DNA from: Gammaproteobacteria bacterium UBA5078 | GTDB taxonomy: Bacteria > Pseudomonadota > Gammaproteobacteria > Pseudomonadales > Pseudohongiellaceae | Direction of reading: 5' to 3' | Assembly: GCA_002416505.1 (NCBI GenBank) | Contig: DIAM01000017.1 | Coordinates: 98,050 to 143,466 of the forward strand | Length of the DNA stretch: 45,417 nucleotides | Shown: positions 34,165 to 41,655 of the stretch, one piece after another | Layout of the letters: every line of letters starts with the position of its first letter | Numbering within the stretch: position 1 is the first letter of the stretch | Translations under genes and position numbers: made by a program | Notes under the pieces: model-generated | Database searches by the model: none | What the model was told of the DNA's origin: nothing | What the model saw: only the letters and a program-made list of their open reading frames with translations

Positions 34165-36285
34165 TCACATCGGCAGGCGCAAGAAGGTCCCTCCGATTGG
34201 CACCTGTCCGGGACCCGCTATCGAGTAGTCACAGACTCCTTGCGCAAAGGTCGAGAGCAGACGCTGCCAGCGTTCATCCGTAAACGTAACCCCATAGTTT
34301 GCCCTGACAGGGGTTTGCAGCGCGCATTTAATTGCATCATCCTCTAGCGGCGCTCCCGCTGCTAGGCGTGGATTGCGATGCGAAGGATAGAATTCGTTGC
34401 ATAGCCCGGGCGCCATGAATTCAAAATTCTCCTCTATACGATTGCCTTGTGGGTCCCAGCAAGCGTCCACCGCCGCGGCGGGCTTAGCATTGACTATCCG
34501 CGTCAACAGTGTCTCTTGCGTAGTGTCTGCGAGAAGATTGTCTAACCACTGTGTCATGGTCTCCAGTGCTAGTGCGCTCACTTCACTGCCCATAGCACGG
34601 TCTTTATATATCCAGATGACTTGATTGTCGGCGCTGCCATTGGCCTTGCGTAGCCGCGCCCGTATCTGAAAGTCGCGGAATCGATCGTGGATGTCGCCGA
34701 GGGGATCGTTGTAAGGGCGGAAGTGCAGGATAGGCACGTCCGCTAAACCGCCGCCGCCTTGATTGACGCGACCGGTTCGATAGGCTGCCTCTAGCCCCGG
34801 TAGTTGGCCCTGAGTGCGCAGCTCTACTGGCTTGCCGTCGCGATCATAGCCGCCGATATGCGCGTTCAGGTCGATGAATTCATCGATGCTGATCATGCCA
34901 TCTTCGAGTGCGGTGAGGCCATATTGAATGCCCACATTGTCCAATGCCTGATAGGCAAAGCCGCTGACCGGGTCGCGACCTATGCTGGCAATATTCGTGT
35001 CATAGATTGTGCAGCGCGCGCCACTTGGATTGTCTTGCGCGTCATACACGAGTTCTTGGGCGATGCCGCATCCCGTATCGGCGACGATCACATCGATATA
35101 GGAGCGTTCCCAAGCACCGCAAGTGCCCTCGGAGAATCCCTCGATGGCTAGTTGTTTCTCCTTACTCCAATCGAGTTCACTGCTGTCGAAATAAAGTTTT
35201 AAGAGTCGGCAATCCGTCACCCCAGGGCGCACGCTAAACGAGTCAGCGAAGCTCATGCTCGGCAGCAATCCGTTGAGTAAGCCCGGATAATTCTGTGTGA
35301 TGAGCAATTGTTGAATGGCGCCGCCGGAGGCACCGCTGCCGACTGTCCAGACCGGCAGGCCATAGTTCTCGATGAAGTGTTCTTTGAGCATCATGAGTGT
35401 CTCGGCCGACAGATTGTCATTACATTGATGGCCCATGACATTGAAGGAGGAGAGCATGTGGGCGAAGCCTTTGGCCAATACCTGCGCGTCGAGCACACTC
35501 TCCAGTGTGCGCGACCCCTGATTATAATTGGTGCCACAACCACCGCCGAAAGAGAAAAGCAGGCGTTGGTTCCAGCTCGATACGGGATCCCAATCGCCAT
35601 AGGTCTTCTGTGGATTGTCGAGCACCGCGAGGTGGTATATAGAGCGGTTGATGGTGCCCGATTCAACGCGGACCAGAAATGGGATAGGGGCGGAGCCGGC
35701 AAATTGCACGTTGCTCATATCTGCAGGGTAAGGGGCCGTGATATCGGTGATCTCGCTAAACTGACCTTCGATATTATTATAGAAATAGCGCACTTGGGTA
35801 ACGGCGGTGCAGGCAGCGTCCAGCGCTTCGCCGAGGCCATTGTCCTGCGTTGTGCACACAAAGGGCTCGATCGGCGGGCCGGAGATAATAGGGCCCGTGA
35901 TTGGATGATTCAGTATTGAGATCTGCGAGCGGGCACTGCCAGCACCGTCCATGGCTGCGAGCGTATTGGCGCCATCTTGTAGACCCTCGACTAGGCCTTG
36001 CAGGCTATGGGAATCGACGCTCGTTGCAAAGGCGGTAGTAATATCTCGATCGTTGAGAACGATCCGCACATTTGCCAGGTCGATACCACTACTATCGATG
36101 CGCACCAGTGCATCGCCGCCGCTGACCATGTCGGGGCGAGTGGATAAGACGCTAATGGCGAGTGCTTGTGCCGCTTCGTGTTGAGGCTCGGTATCGCGAC
36201 GACAGCCGCTTAGGCTTAGCGCAAAGGCTGAAATAAGCAGCAGCATCGAAAACTGGAGGGGAGAGCGAATTTTAGACGGTAGCAT
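34165..36285 (-). CDS. DUF6351-type lipoprotein, alpha/beta-hydrolase-like
   Basis: About 706 residues from ATG 36285, which has AGAGGAG six bases upstream; a longer start at 36345 has none. The N-terminus is a lipoprotein signal with lipobox LSGC (Cys28), so the protein is probably anchored in the periplasm or outer membrane. An Ig-like part (about 45-125) precedes a large hydrolase-like region with GSGASGGA, where Ser320 is the likely nucleophile, and the family-typical NEFYPSHRNPRLAAGAPL near the C-terminus. The sequence pattern fits DUF6351 proteins, which are distantly like tannase/feruloyl esterase enzymes. Substrate unknown. Confidence 0.75.
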   Translation of the reverse strand: MLPSKIRSPLQFSMLLLISAFALSLSGCRRDTEPQHEAAQALAISVLSTRPDMVSGGDALVRIDSSGIDLANVRIVLNDRDITTAFATSVDSHSLQGLVEGLQDGANTLAAMDGAGSARSQISILNHPITGPIISGPPIEPFVCTTQDNGLGEALDAACTAVTQVRYFYNNIEGQFSEITDITAPYPADMSNVQFAGSAPIPFLVRVESGTINRSIYHLAVLDNPQKTYGDWDPVSSWNQRLLFSFGGGCGTNYNQGSRTLESVLDAQVLAKGFAHMLSSFNVMGHQCNDNLSAETLMMLKEHFIENYGLPVWTVGSGASGGAIQQLLITQNYPGLLNGLLPSMSFADSFSVRPGVTDCRLLKLYFDSSELDWSKEKQLAIEGFSEGTCGAWERSYIDVIVADTGCGIAQELVYDAQDNPSGARCTIYDTNIASIGRDPVSGFAYQALDNVGIQYGLTALEDGMISIDEFIDLNAHIGGYDRDGKPVELRTQGQLPGLEAAYRTGRVNQGGGGLADVPILHFRPYNDPLGDIHDRFRDFQIRARLRKANGSADNQVIWIYKDRAMGSEVSALALETMTQWLDNLLADTTQETLLTRIVNAKPAAAVDACWDPQGNRIEENFEFMAPGLCNEFYPSHRNPRLAAGAPLEDDAIKCALQTPVRANYGVTFTDERWQRLLSTFAQGVCDYSIAGPGQVPIGGTFLRLPM

Positions 36286-36357
36286 GAGGGGCTCCTCTGA
36301 ACACTGCGCGCATTGTAATTGTGCACGAGTATAGAGCAGTTTCATGTGTTGCTGGAA

Positions 36358-36391
36358 CTGGTCTGCGCCGAATGATTCCGGTGCAGACCAG
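36358..36391 (-). terminator. Hairpin after amtB
   Basis: Arms CTGGTCTGC (36358-36366) and GCAGACCAG (36383-36391) are perfectly complementary and four further pairs extend inward, one of them a wobble, with an 8-base loop. It lies just after the amtB stop. The T-tract on the minus strand is poor, so it may be a 3' stabilising or Rho-dependent site rather than an intrinsic terminator. Confidence 0.55.
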
Positions 36392-36396
36392 CGCTC

Positions 36397-37710
36397 TTAC
36401 ATCGAGTAGCCTTTCTCGTCGTGATCGGAGATATCTAGGCCCATTTGTTCTTCGTCCTCGCTCACGCGCACGCCGGAGGTCATGACGCCAACGAGTTTAA
36501 ACAGAATAATGGTGACCACCGCGGTATAGGCGGCAGTGGCGAGGATGCCTACCACCTGTACACCGAGTTGCGAGGCCATGTTCATACCCTCTGCATAGCC
36601 ATTACCGCTGAAAACGCCTAACTCTTGCGAGACGAACACGCCCGCCATCAGGGTGCCAAGAATGCCGCCTACCCCATGTACGGGAAAGACGTCGAGTGAA
36701 TCGTCGATCTTGATTTTCTGTTTCAGGTAATAAGTGGCCGTGAAGCAGAGGAGGCCGCCCATTATGCCCAATACCAAGGCGCCACCGGGACCCACCGAAC
36801 CGGAGGCCGGGGTAATAGTAGCCAGTCCTGCAACCATGCCAGTTACAGCACCCAAGCCGCTAGGCTTGCCATGGCGCACCCATTCAATCGTCATCCAAGT
36901 CAATGCACCTGCGGAGGCCGAAAGATGGGTCACCAATAATGCCATGCCCGCGCTGCCGTTTGCCGCCAGCGCGCTACCTGCATTAAAGCCAAACCAACCT
37001 ACCCAGAGCATGCCCGCACCGGTGATGGTCATGGTGAGGTTGTGGGGCATCATGGGAGTCACGAGGAAACCCTGCCGCTTGCCGAGCATGATCGCGGTGA
37101 TCAACGCGGCGACACCGGCGGTGACGTGGACCACTGTGCCGCCCGCGTAGTCGAGCAGGCCCATTTGATATAGCCAGCCTTGTTCGGCCCACACCCAGTG
37201 ACAGACAGGGAAATAAACGAAGATCGACCAAAGTCCGCTAAACAACAACATCGAAGAGAACTTAATGCGTTCGGCGAAGGCGCCGACGATCAGCGCGGGA
37301 GTGATGATCGCGAAGGTCATTTGGAATGCGATAAAGAGGGATTCGGGGATATCTCCCCACACCGAGTCTTTGTTAACGCCGCTTAGGAATGCCTTGCTCA
37401 AGCCACCCCAGAAGGGATTCTCTGCAGGACCGAAGGCCATGCTGTAACCGAATACCAGCCAGATGACGGAGATCAGAGCGGTAATGGCGAAGCATTGCAT
37501 TAGGATGGACAGCACGTTCTTGCTGCGCACGAGACCTGCGTAAAACAGGGACAGGCCGGGCACTGTCATGAACAATACCAGTGCGGTAGCGGTCAATATC
37601 CACGCGGTGTTTGCGCCATCGATCTCCCCTTGCGCGGCGAAGCCGGTGGCGGGGAGTAACAGCAAGGTAAGCAATAGTGTCTTGTTCCAAATATTGTTTT
37701 TATTCTTCAT
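36397..37710 (-). CDS. amtB: Ammonium transporter AmtB
   Basis: A 437-residue trimeric inner-membrane ammonia channel. An N-terminal signal-like segment ends ATGFAAQ and is followed by the helices of the family. The paired pore histidines are visible in GGTVVHVTAGVAAL and FPVHGVGGILGTL, and FQMTFAIITPALIVGAFAERIKFS is the family signature. The C-terminal tail that binds PII is present (EDEEQMGLDISDHDEKGYSM region). It lies 11 bp after glnK, the normal order glnK-amtB, so GlnK is expected to block the channel when nitrogen is sufficient. Confidence 0.97.
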   Translation of the reverse strand: MKNKNNIWNKTLLLTLLLLPATGFAAQGEIDGANTAWILTATALVLFMTVPGLSLFYAGLVRSKNVLSILMQCFAITALISVIWLVFGYSMAFGPAENPFWGGLSKAFLSGVNKDSVWGDIPESLFIAFQMTFAIITPALIVGAFAERIKFSSMLLFSGLWSIFVYFPVCHWVWAEQGWLYQMGLLDYAGGTVVHVTAGVAALITAIMLGKRQGFLVTPMMPHNLTMTITGAGMLWVGWFGFNAGSALAANGSAGMALLVTHLSASAGALTWMTIEWVRHGKPSGLGAVTGMVAGLATITPASGSVGPGGALVLGIMGGLLCFTATYYLKQKIKIDDSLDVFPVHGVGGILGTLMAGVFVSQELGVFSGNGYAEGMNMASQLGVQVVGILATAAYTAVVTIILFKLVGVMTSGVRVSEDEEQMGLDISDHDEKGYSM

Positions 37711-37721
37711 GTTCTTGATCC

Positions 37722-38060
37722 TTACAAGGCGTCGTTGCCGGTTTCTCCGGTTCGAATGCGAACAGTCTGCTCGAGCGCGGTAACGAATATCTTGCCGTCG
37801 CCGATCTGCCCCGTATTTGCAGCCCTGCAGATTGCCTCAATCGCTTGCTCGACTACTTCGTCGGCGACAGCGATCTCGATCTTCGCTTTAGGCAAAAAGT
37901 CGATCACATACTCCGCGCCGCGATACAACTCGGTATGGCCCTTTTGGCGACCGAAGCCTTTGACCTCTGTCATCGTCATGCCGTTGATGCCGAGTTCCTG
38001 TAGGGACTCGCGCACGTCATCGGATTTGAACGGTTTAATGATTGCAGTAATCAGTTTCAT
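37722..38060 (-). CDS. glnK: Nitrogen regulatory PII protein GlnK
   Basis: A 112-residue PII protein starting at ATG 38060 (GGAG upstream; the open frame from 38090 is too long). It has the full PII pattern: MKLITAIIKPFK, the T-loop with the uridylylation Tyr51 (ELYRGAEYVIDFLPK), the B-loop GQIGDGKIFV, and the C-loop. It senses 2-oxoglutarate and ATP/ADP and binds AmtB encoded next in the operon. A perfect AT-rich inverted repeat (38148-38175) lies about 90 bp upstream. No sigma-54 promoter matching the consensus was found by eye. Confidence 0.96.
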   Translation of the reverse strand: MKLITAIIKPFKSDDVRESLQELGINGMTMTEVKGFGRQKGHTELYRGAEYVIDFLPKAKIEIAVADEVVEQAIEAICRAANTGQIGDGKIFVTALEQTVRIRTGETGNDAL

Positions 38061-38147
38061 GGGTCTTTCTCCAGCATCGTTGATTGGCATGTGACGGACA
38101 ACATCGCAGCACGCGGCGCATCGCTACGGTGCACTTTGGTTTTAAAC

Positions 38148-38175
38148 TATATTAAGAAGAAAACTTCTTAATATA
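38148..38175. repeat. Perfect 12-bp inverted repeat upstream of glnK
   Basis: TATATTAAGAAG and its exact complement flank AAAA. It is about 90 bp before the glnK start in the 268-bp gap to the MFS gene. No T-tract follows on either strand, so it is more like an operator or a cruciform site than a terminator. Confidence 0.6.
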
Positions 38176-38290
38176 TAACAACTTGTTTAATTATTGGGTG
38201 CGAAGAGTGAGTATCGGCGTGCTTGAATTGCGGGCAAACTTTAGCATGCGCGCAGCAAAAGCACCAACAGTGTGCGGGCGGCGCGCAGTG

Positions 38291-38319
38291 AAAAAAGGGT
38301 GCACAACTATAGTGCACCC
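38291..38319 (-). terminator. Intrinsic terminator of the MFS gene
   Basis: On the minus strand GGGTGCAC, a 7-base loop and GTGCACCC form an 8-bp perfect stem followed by six T residues (38296-38291). It lies 9 bp after the MFS stop. The core TGCAC-N7-GTGCA (38300-38316) also has the spacing of NtrC binding sites and lies about 240 bp before glnK. Confidence 0.85.
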
Positions 38320-38328
38320 CCTCCGGTC

Positions 38329-39579
38329 TTAAACCAGTGCTAAAGATTGTTGCTGCATCGTGCGTACCGAGCGTATTAGTGGCAGCATAATGAGCACAAA
38401 CATGGCGATGGACGCGAGCCCCAATAGATTGAGCGCTGTGCTCAAGCCTTGGGTCTGGGCTATATATCCAACCACAGGACCGGTAAAGATAAACCCGAAC
38501 CTGAAGGTGAGGCTGGTCAGCGAGTTCACCGTGGCGCGCACTCGCCCGGGCACACGCTTGTTCAGTGCATTCACCAATACCACCTGATAGAGGCCGCGGC
38601 AGAAGAAAAGGACGAAGCAGATTCCTATGCCGTACCAGCCATCGAACCAGGCCATGCCGAAATGGCCGACGATCGGAAGAATGCCTATCACTAGCAGCGC
38701 GAACGCGGCGCCCTTGCGTTTCTCGATCGCATGACCGCAATGGCTAGCCACTCCGGCCGTAATGCTCTGGGCGAACCACAGCACGCCGAACATCAGCATG
38801 TTCAAACCTTGCTCCTGCCAATACGGCTGCACTAGCCACACCACTTGGAAGGTGAACAGGTTATACAAAGGAATCGCGATAAAGACCTGTCGCAAGACCT
38901 TGTCGCCCTTGAGTAGGTGCTGGTACAGCGCGTTGAAATCCAGCGTGAGCGCTGGGGTCAGTGTCTGCTCTGCCGGTGGTTCGACCAGCATCATCGCGAG
39001 TACGAGACACACCCAAGACACCGCGGCTTGAGCCACCACTATCGCGTCGAAAGACCATAACGCCATGGCACCTCCCAGCAATGCGCCCGCGCCATTGGCA
39101 AAGGCCTTAGTGGAGCTTAAGTTAGCGATGCTATGGCTGTGCTCATCCTCGGCCTTGCTGATGATCCGCTCGGTGTCGTAGAGCAAGGCAAGATCGGCTC
39201 CAGACATCATGCTCATGGCGATGCCGAGAATGACTTCGAACACCGCCAGTTGCCAGAATCCATCGGCGAAGACCAGGAAAAGATAGCCAGCGCCATGGGC
39301 CACGCTGCCGATTATCAGTACAGCGCGTCGCCCAATTCTGTCCGCTAGATAACCTGAAGGTGCCTCGAGCAACACTATAGAGATGGCGAATATGGCCTGC
39401 AGATAGAATATCTCGCTCAGGCTCAAACCCTTCGATTCGAAGAATGGGACTAGCACCGGTGCAATCAACATGAAGGTATGAAAGAAGGCCATGGCATACA
39501 CGATGCGTATGTTGCGTTTCATTCCCTGAACATCGATAGCGTCTATGTTGTCGTTATTATTTGCATTTACTGCGGACAT
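38329..39579 (-). CDS. MFS transporter
   Basis: A 416-residue, 12-helix major facilitator. The loop 2-3 motif reads GYLADRIGRRAVLIIG, the classic motif A. Length and shape fit drug- or sugar-type exporters; the substrate is unknown. The ATG is preceded by AGGGGGAC. A promoter, short leader ORF and terminator-like hairpin lie upstream, so its transcription may be attenuated. A strong terminator follows, so it is a single-gene unit. Confidence 0.88.
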   Translation of the reverse strand: MSAVNANNNDNIDAIDVQGMKRNIRIVYAMAFFHTFMLIAPVLVPFFESKGLSLSEIFYLQAIFAISIVLLEAPSGYLADRIGRRAVLIIGSVAHGAGYLFLVFADGFWQLAVFEVILGIAMSMMSGADLALLYDTERIISKAEDEHSHSIANLSSTKAFANGAGALLGGAMALWSFDAIVVAQAAVSWVCLVLAMMLVEPPAEQTLTPALTLDFNALYQHLLKGDKVLRQVFIAIPLYNLFTFQVVWLVQPYWQEQGLNMLMFGVLWFAQSITAGVASHCGHAIEKRKGAAFALLVIGILPIVGHFGMAWFDGWYGIGICFVLFFCRGLYQVVLVNALNKRVPGRVRATVNSLTSLTFRFGFIFTGPVVGYIAQTQGLSTALNLLGLASIAMFVLIMLPLIRSVRTMQQQSLALV

Positions 39580-39631
39580 ACGTCCCCCTGTGCAGCTTCC
39601 TTTTGAGACAGCACTTTTCTCAGGCCAAAAG

Positions 39632-39672
39632 AAAAAGGCCCCTAAATTCTTATGGAACTTAGAGGCCTTTTT
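39632..39672 (-). terminator. Hairpin with T-tract in the MFS leader (possible attenuator)
   Basis: On the minus strand AAAAAGGCCTCTAA pairs with TTAGGGGCCTTTTT (14 bp, one wobble) around a 13-base loop. The hairpin ends in a T-run and lies 52 bp before the MFS start. It also has a T-tract on the plus strand. The 5' arm contains CTCTAAG, which is the exact complement of CTTAGAG at the end of the leader ORF (39712-39706), so two exclusive structures are possible. Confidence 0.75.
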
Positions 39673-39677
39673 ATGTT

Positions 39678-39693
39678 TTCAATAATTATTGAA
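39678..39693. repeat. 16-bp perfect palindrome in the MFS leader
   Basis: TTCAATAATTATTGAA is its own complement. It lies between the leader ORF stop and the terminator hairpin, in a very AT-rich segment. It could be an operator or part of the leader fold. Confidence 0.6.
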
Positions 39694-39702
39694 TTAAAAA
39701 TT

Positions 39703-39813
39703 CTACTCTAAGCAGCCCTCCTCGGACTTCACCACGGGCGTGCACGCACGACGTAGCGCAGACGAGTCTGAGCCTTGCGTATAGATGCTGCGATGTTTAA
39801 TTAGAGTCAACAT
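39703..39813 (-). CDS. Candidate 36-codon leader peptide
   Basis: ATG to TAG, 36 codons (begins MLTLIKHRSIYTQGS, ends EEGCLE). The SD is weak. It starts about 35 bp after the predicted transcription start and stops just before the palindrome and terminator, the layout of attenuator leader peptides. It has no run of one amino acid, so control by charged tRNA is not indicated; stalling by an inhibitor is possible. It may also be chance. Confidence 0.35.
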   Translation of the reverse strand: MLTLIKHRSIYTQGSDSSALRRACTPVVKSEEGCLE

Positions 39814-39852
39814 TTTAGATTCAAATTTTCCGAATGGTTTTCGATGGCGCGA

Positions 39853-39880
39853 ATTTTAGGCTTTTTAGTCTTCAAGTCAA
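39853..39880 (-). promoter_or_regulatory. Sigma-70 promoter of the MFS leader
   Basis: TTGACT (39880-39875), 16-bp spacer and TAAAAT (39858-39853) on the minus strand, starting 18 bases after the SirB-like gene stop. Both hexamers match five of six consensus bases. Confidence 0.6.
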
Positions 39881-39897
39881 GAAATAAAACGCCCGGT

Positions 39898-40266
39898 TTA
39901 GAAAATAGTTTTGGTGCCCGCAACCATAAAGATATAAGCGGCGGTGAGCAAGGCGAGCGCGAAGGCGACTATGCGCATCTGTTGTGTCTTTGCCGTGCGC
40001 ATCACGACAACGCCTAGGCCTATGTACAGCACAAGCCCAGCGATCTTCGCGCCGACCCACGGAGCAACCCAAGGATATTGCCCGGACATTATGACCAGTG
40101 TGATTGCGCTCACAAGTAAGACTGTGTCGATCACGTGGGGAAGAATCTTGACGAGTTTCTTCTCCACGATGGCCGATCCCTGAATTTTCAATATGCCACG
40201 GCCGAGAAAGCCGAGCACAGAGAGCATGGCGCAGGTCATATGGACGACTTTAATAAAGGTATACAT
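39898..40266 (-). CDS. SirB family membrane protein
   Basis: About 122 residues from ATG 40266, with AGGAG nine bases upstream; the frame is open to 40290 but without SD. It has four membrane helices and the family signs FIKVVHMTCAMLSVLGFLGRG and HVIDTVLLVSAITL. SirB2-type proteins are small inner-membrane proteins of unknown mechanism. It is likely a single-gene unit. Confidence 0.82.
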   Translation of the reverse strand: MYTFIKVVHMTCAMLSVLGFLGRGILKIQGSAIVEKKLVKILPHVIDTVLLVSAITLVIMSGQYPWVAPWVGAKIAGLVLYIGLGVVVMRTAKTQQMRIVAFALALLTAAYIFMVAGTKTIF

Positions 40267-40472
40267 GTAGGGCGAACTCCTGTTGAGCATTGGGATGCGA
40301 ATTGCGATTTACGCAGGAGATAATAGAGGAAAACAAGGGTAATAGGAAAATCTTTAGCAGCACCGTTCGAGTTCAGGTTTGATTCAGCTGCGCTCCTTAT
40401 TATGGGGCGAACGAGGGTGGGCAACGCTGTGCCTTCGTAAAATCTAACAATAATGACAAAGAGGACAGGGCG

Positions 40473-40832
40473 ATGCCGAAAAGAATTTTTATGTTAATGG
40501 GGATGCTTTTGATGACGGGATGTTTGTTTACCGTGGATTCAGACACGCACACGCAGAGCGTTCGCTGGAGCGACCAAGAGGTTGCGAGGATCGTGCGGGG
40601 TCAGACGAGCGCGAATTGGGTGCGTAGCAGTTTCGGTGAACCGACGCGCAGTACTGAGTTTGACGATGGCGCTTCGCTATGGCACTACAGCAACAGGAGT
40701 AAGGTGGAGACGGAGGTTGGACTGTTTCTGCTTTTCCACATCGATGTAGAGAGGGAGGTTGAGCGGCAGCTTAGTATCGAGATTAAGGACGGCGTGGTGC
40801 GTGACTATTGGACGCAGGAGAGCCGCTACTAG
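40473..40832 (+). CDS. SmpA/OmlA-like small lipoprotein
   Basis: A 119-residue lipoprotein. The signal ends in the lipobox LMTGC (Cys17). The mature part holds VARIVRGQTSANWVRSSFGEPTR and a later LWHYSNRSK strand, the pattern of the BamE/SmpA fold, in which a G-x-T turn precedes a helix. It would be anchored in the outer or inner membrane. It is not BamE itself by evident sequence. The final CTAG is shared with the stop of the convergent hydrolase gene. Confidence 0.72.
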   Translation: MPKRIFMLMGMLLMTGCLFTVDSDTHTQSVRWSDQEVARIVRGQTSANWVRSSFGEPTRSTEFDDGASLWHYSNRSKVETEVGLFLLFHIDVEREVERQLSIEIKDGVVRDYWTQESRY

Positions 40833-41542
40833 TGTTCTTCTAGATGAGCCGCGGCGGCATCTTGGCGCGCGGCTTCACGCACATTGTCCAACCAGGGCTG
40901 TAGTTCGTCCCAGTCGATCGGGAAAACATGGTTGGCCCCAAGTTCCAGCTTCGCGTTAACGCTAGCGCCGGCCTCTGAGAGTTGCTGCTCCAATTGCGGG
41001 AGTTGTCGATTCCAGCCGAGGAAGTCATTCTCGCCGATGCGGACAAAGACTGGGAGGTCTTGGAAGTCGCCGATGGTTTCGACGTCTTTAATGATGCCGG
41101 GCACTGCCACGACCCCGTAGTAGTTCTCAGGGTTGTGGCTCGCAATTGCGAGGGCGGAGCTGCCGCCATTGGACACCCCCACTAAGAGGGATTTGCCGGT
41201 CTCGATATTCGGCGCCTCTTGCAGATGCTTGATCACTTGCGGGATGCGGTCGCCGCTCTTGCCGAAGAAGGCATTGGCATCGGGGGATACCGGCACGGCG
41301 ATGACCCAGCCGCGATTGGCAAGTTCGTGACCTAGCCAGAATTGCGCGCGCACAATATATTCATTGGCAATTCCGCCCGACATTAACACGCTCAAGGGCC
41401 AGGGGCCTTCGCCGTCGTTTTTCGGATAGAAGAGGAATACCTTTATAGTGCTGCCGTCATCGACAGTGACATATTCCTCTTCGGCATAGACAAGGCCGGG
41501 AATAAGGCAAAGTAAGAGGACGAATTTTCGGATCAGGTGCAT
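40829..41542 (-). CDS. Exported alpha/beta hydrolase
   Basis: About 237 residues from ATG 41542; the open frame extends to 41656 but lacks a signal-like start. A signal peptide ends near LVYAEE. The nucleophile elbow reads GVSNGG (Ser124), an acid is likely in RIGENDF, and the His in GANHVFPID. The pattern is that of dienelactone hydrolase or esterase-type enzymes in the periplasm. It overlaps the convergent lipoprotein by 4 bp. It is downstream of the YdeP-like gene in the same direction with a 113-bp gap. Confidence 0.82.
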   Translation of the reverse strand: MHLIRKFVLLLCLIPGLVYAEEEYVTVDDGSTIKVFLFYPKNDGEGPWPLSVLMSGGIANEYIVRAQFWLGHELANRGWVIAVPVSPDANAFFGKSGDRIPQVIKHLQEAPNIETGKSLLVGVSNGGSSALAIASHNPENYYGVVAVPGIIKDVETIGDFQDLPVFVRIGENDFLGWNRQLPQLEQQLSEAGASVNAKLELGANHVFPIDWDELQPWLDNVREAARQDAAAAHLEEH

Positions 41543-41655
41543 GGTGCTCAATTTGTACTTTAGGAGGGAGACGAGTCTATCAGTTCGAATTCCGCCGCGA
41601 ATACAAATTCGACAAGACGAGGGTCTATGAAGGGCAATGACATAGGCGGGCGCCA

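Noticed and set aside
38061..38180. Sigma-54 promoter for glnK
   Set aside because: No GG-N10-GC match with TGGCAC/TTGC words was found on the minus strand, although many glnK genes have one.
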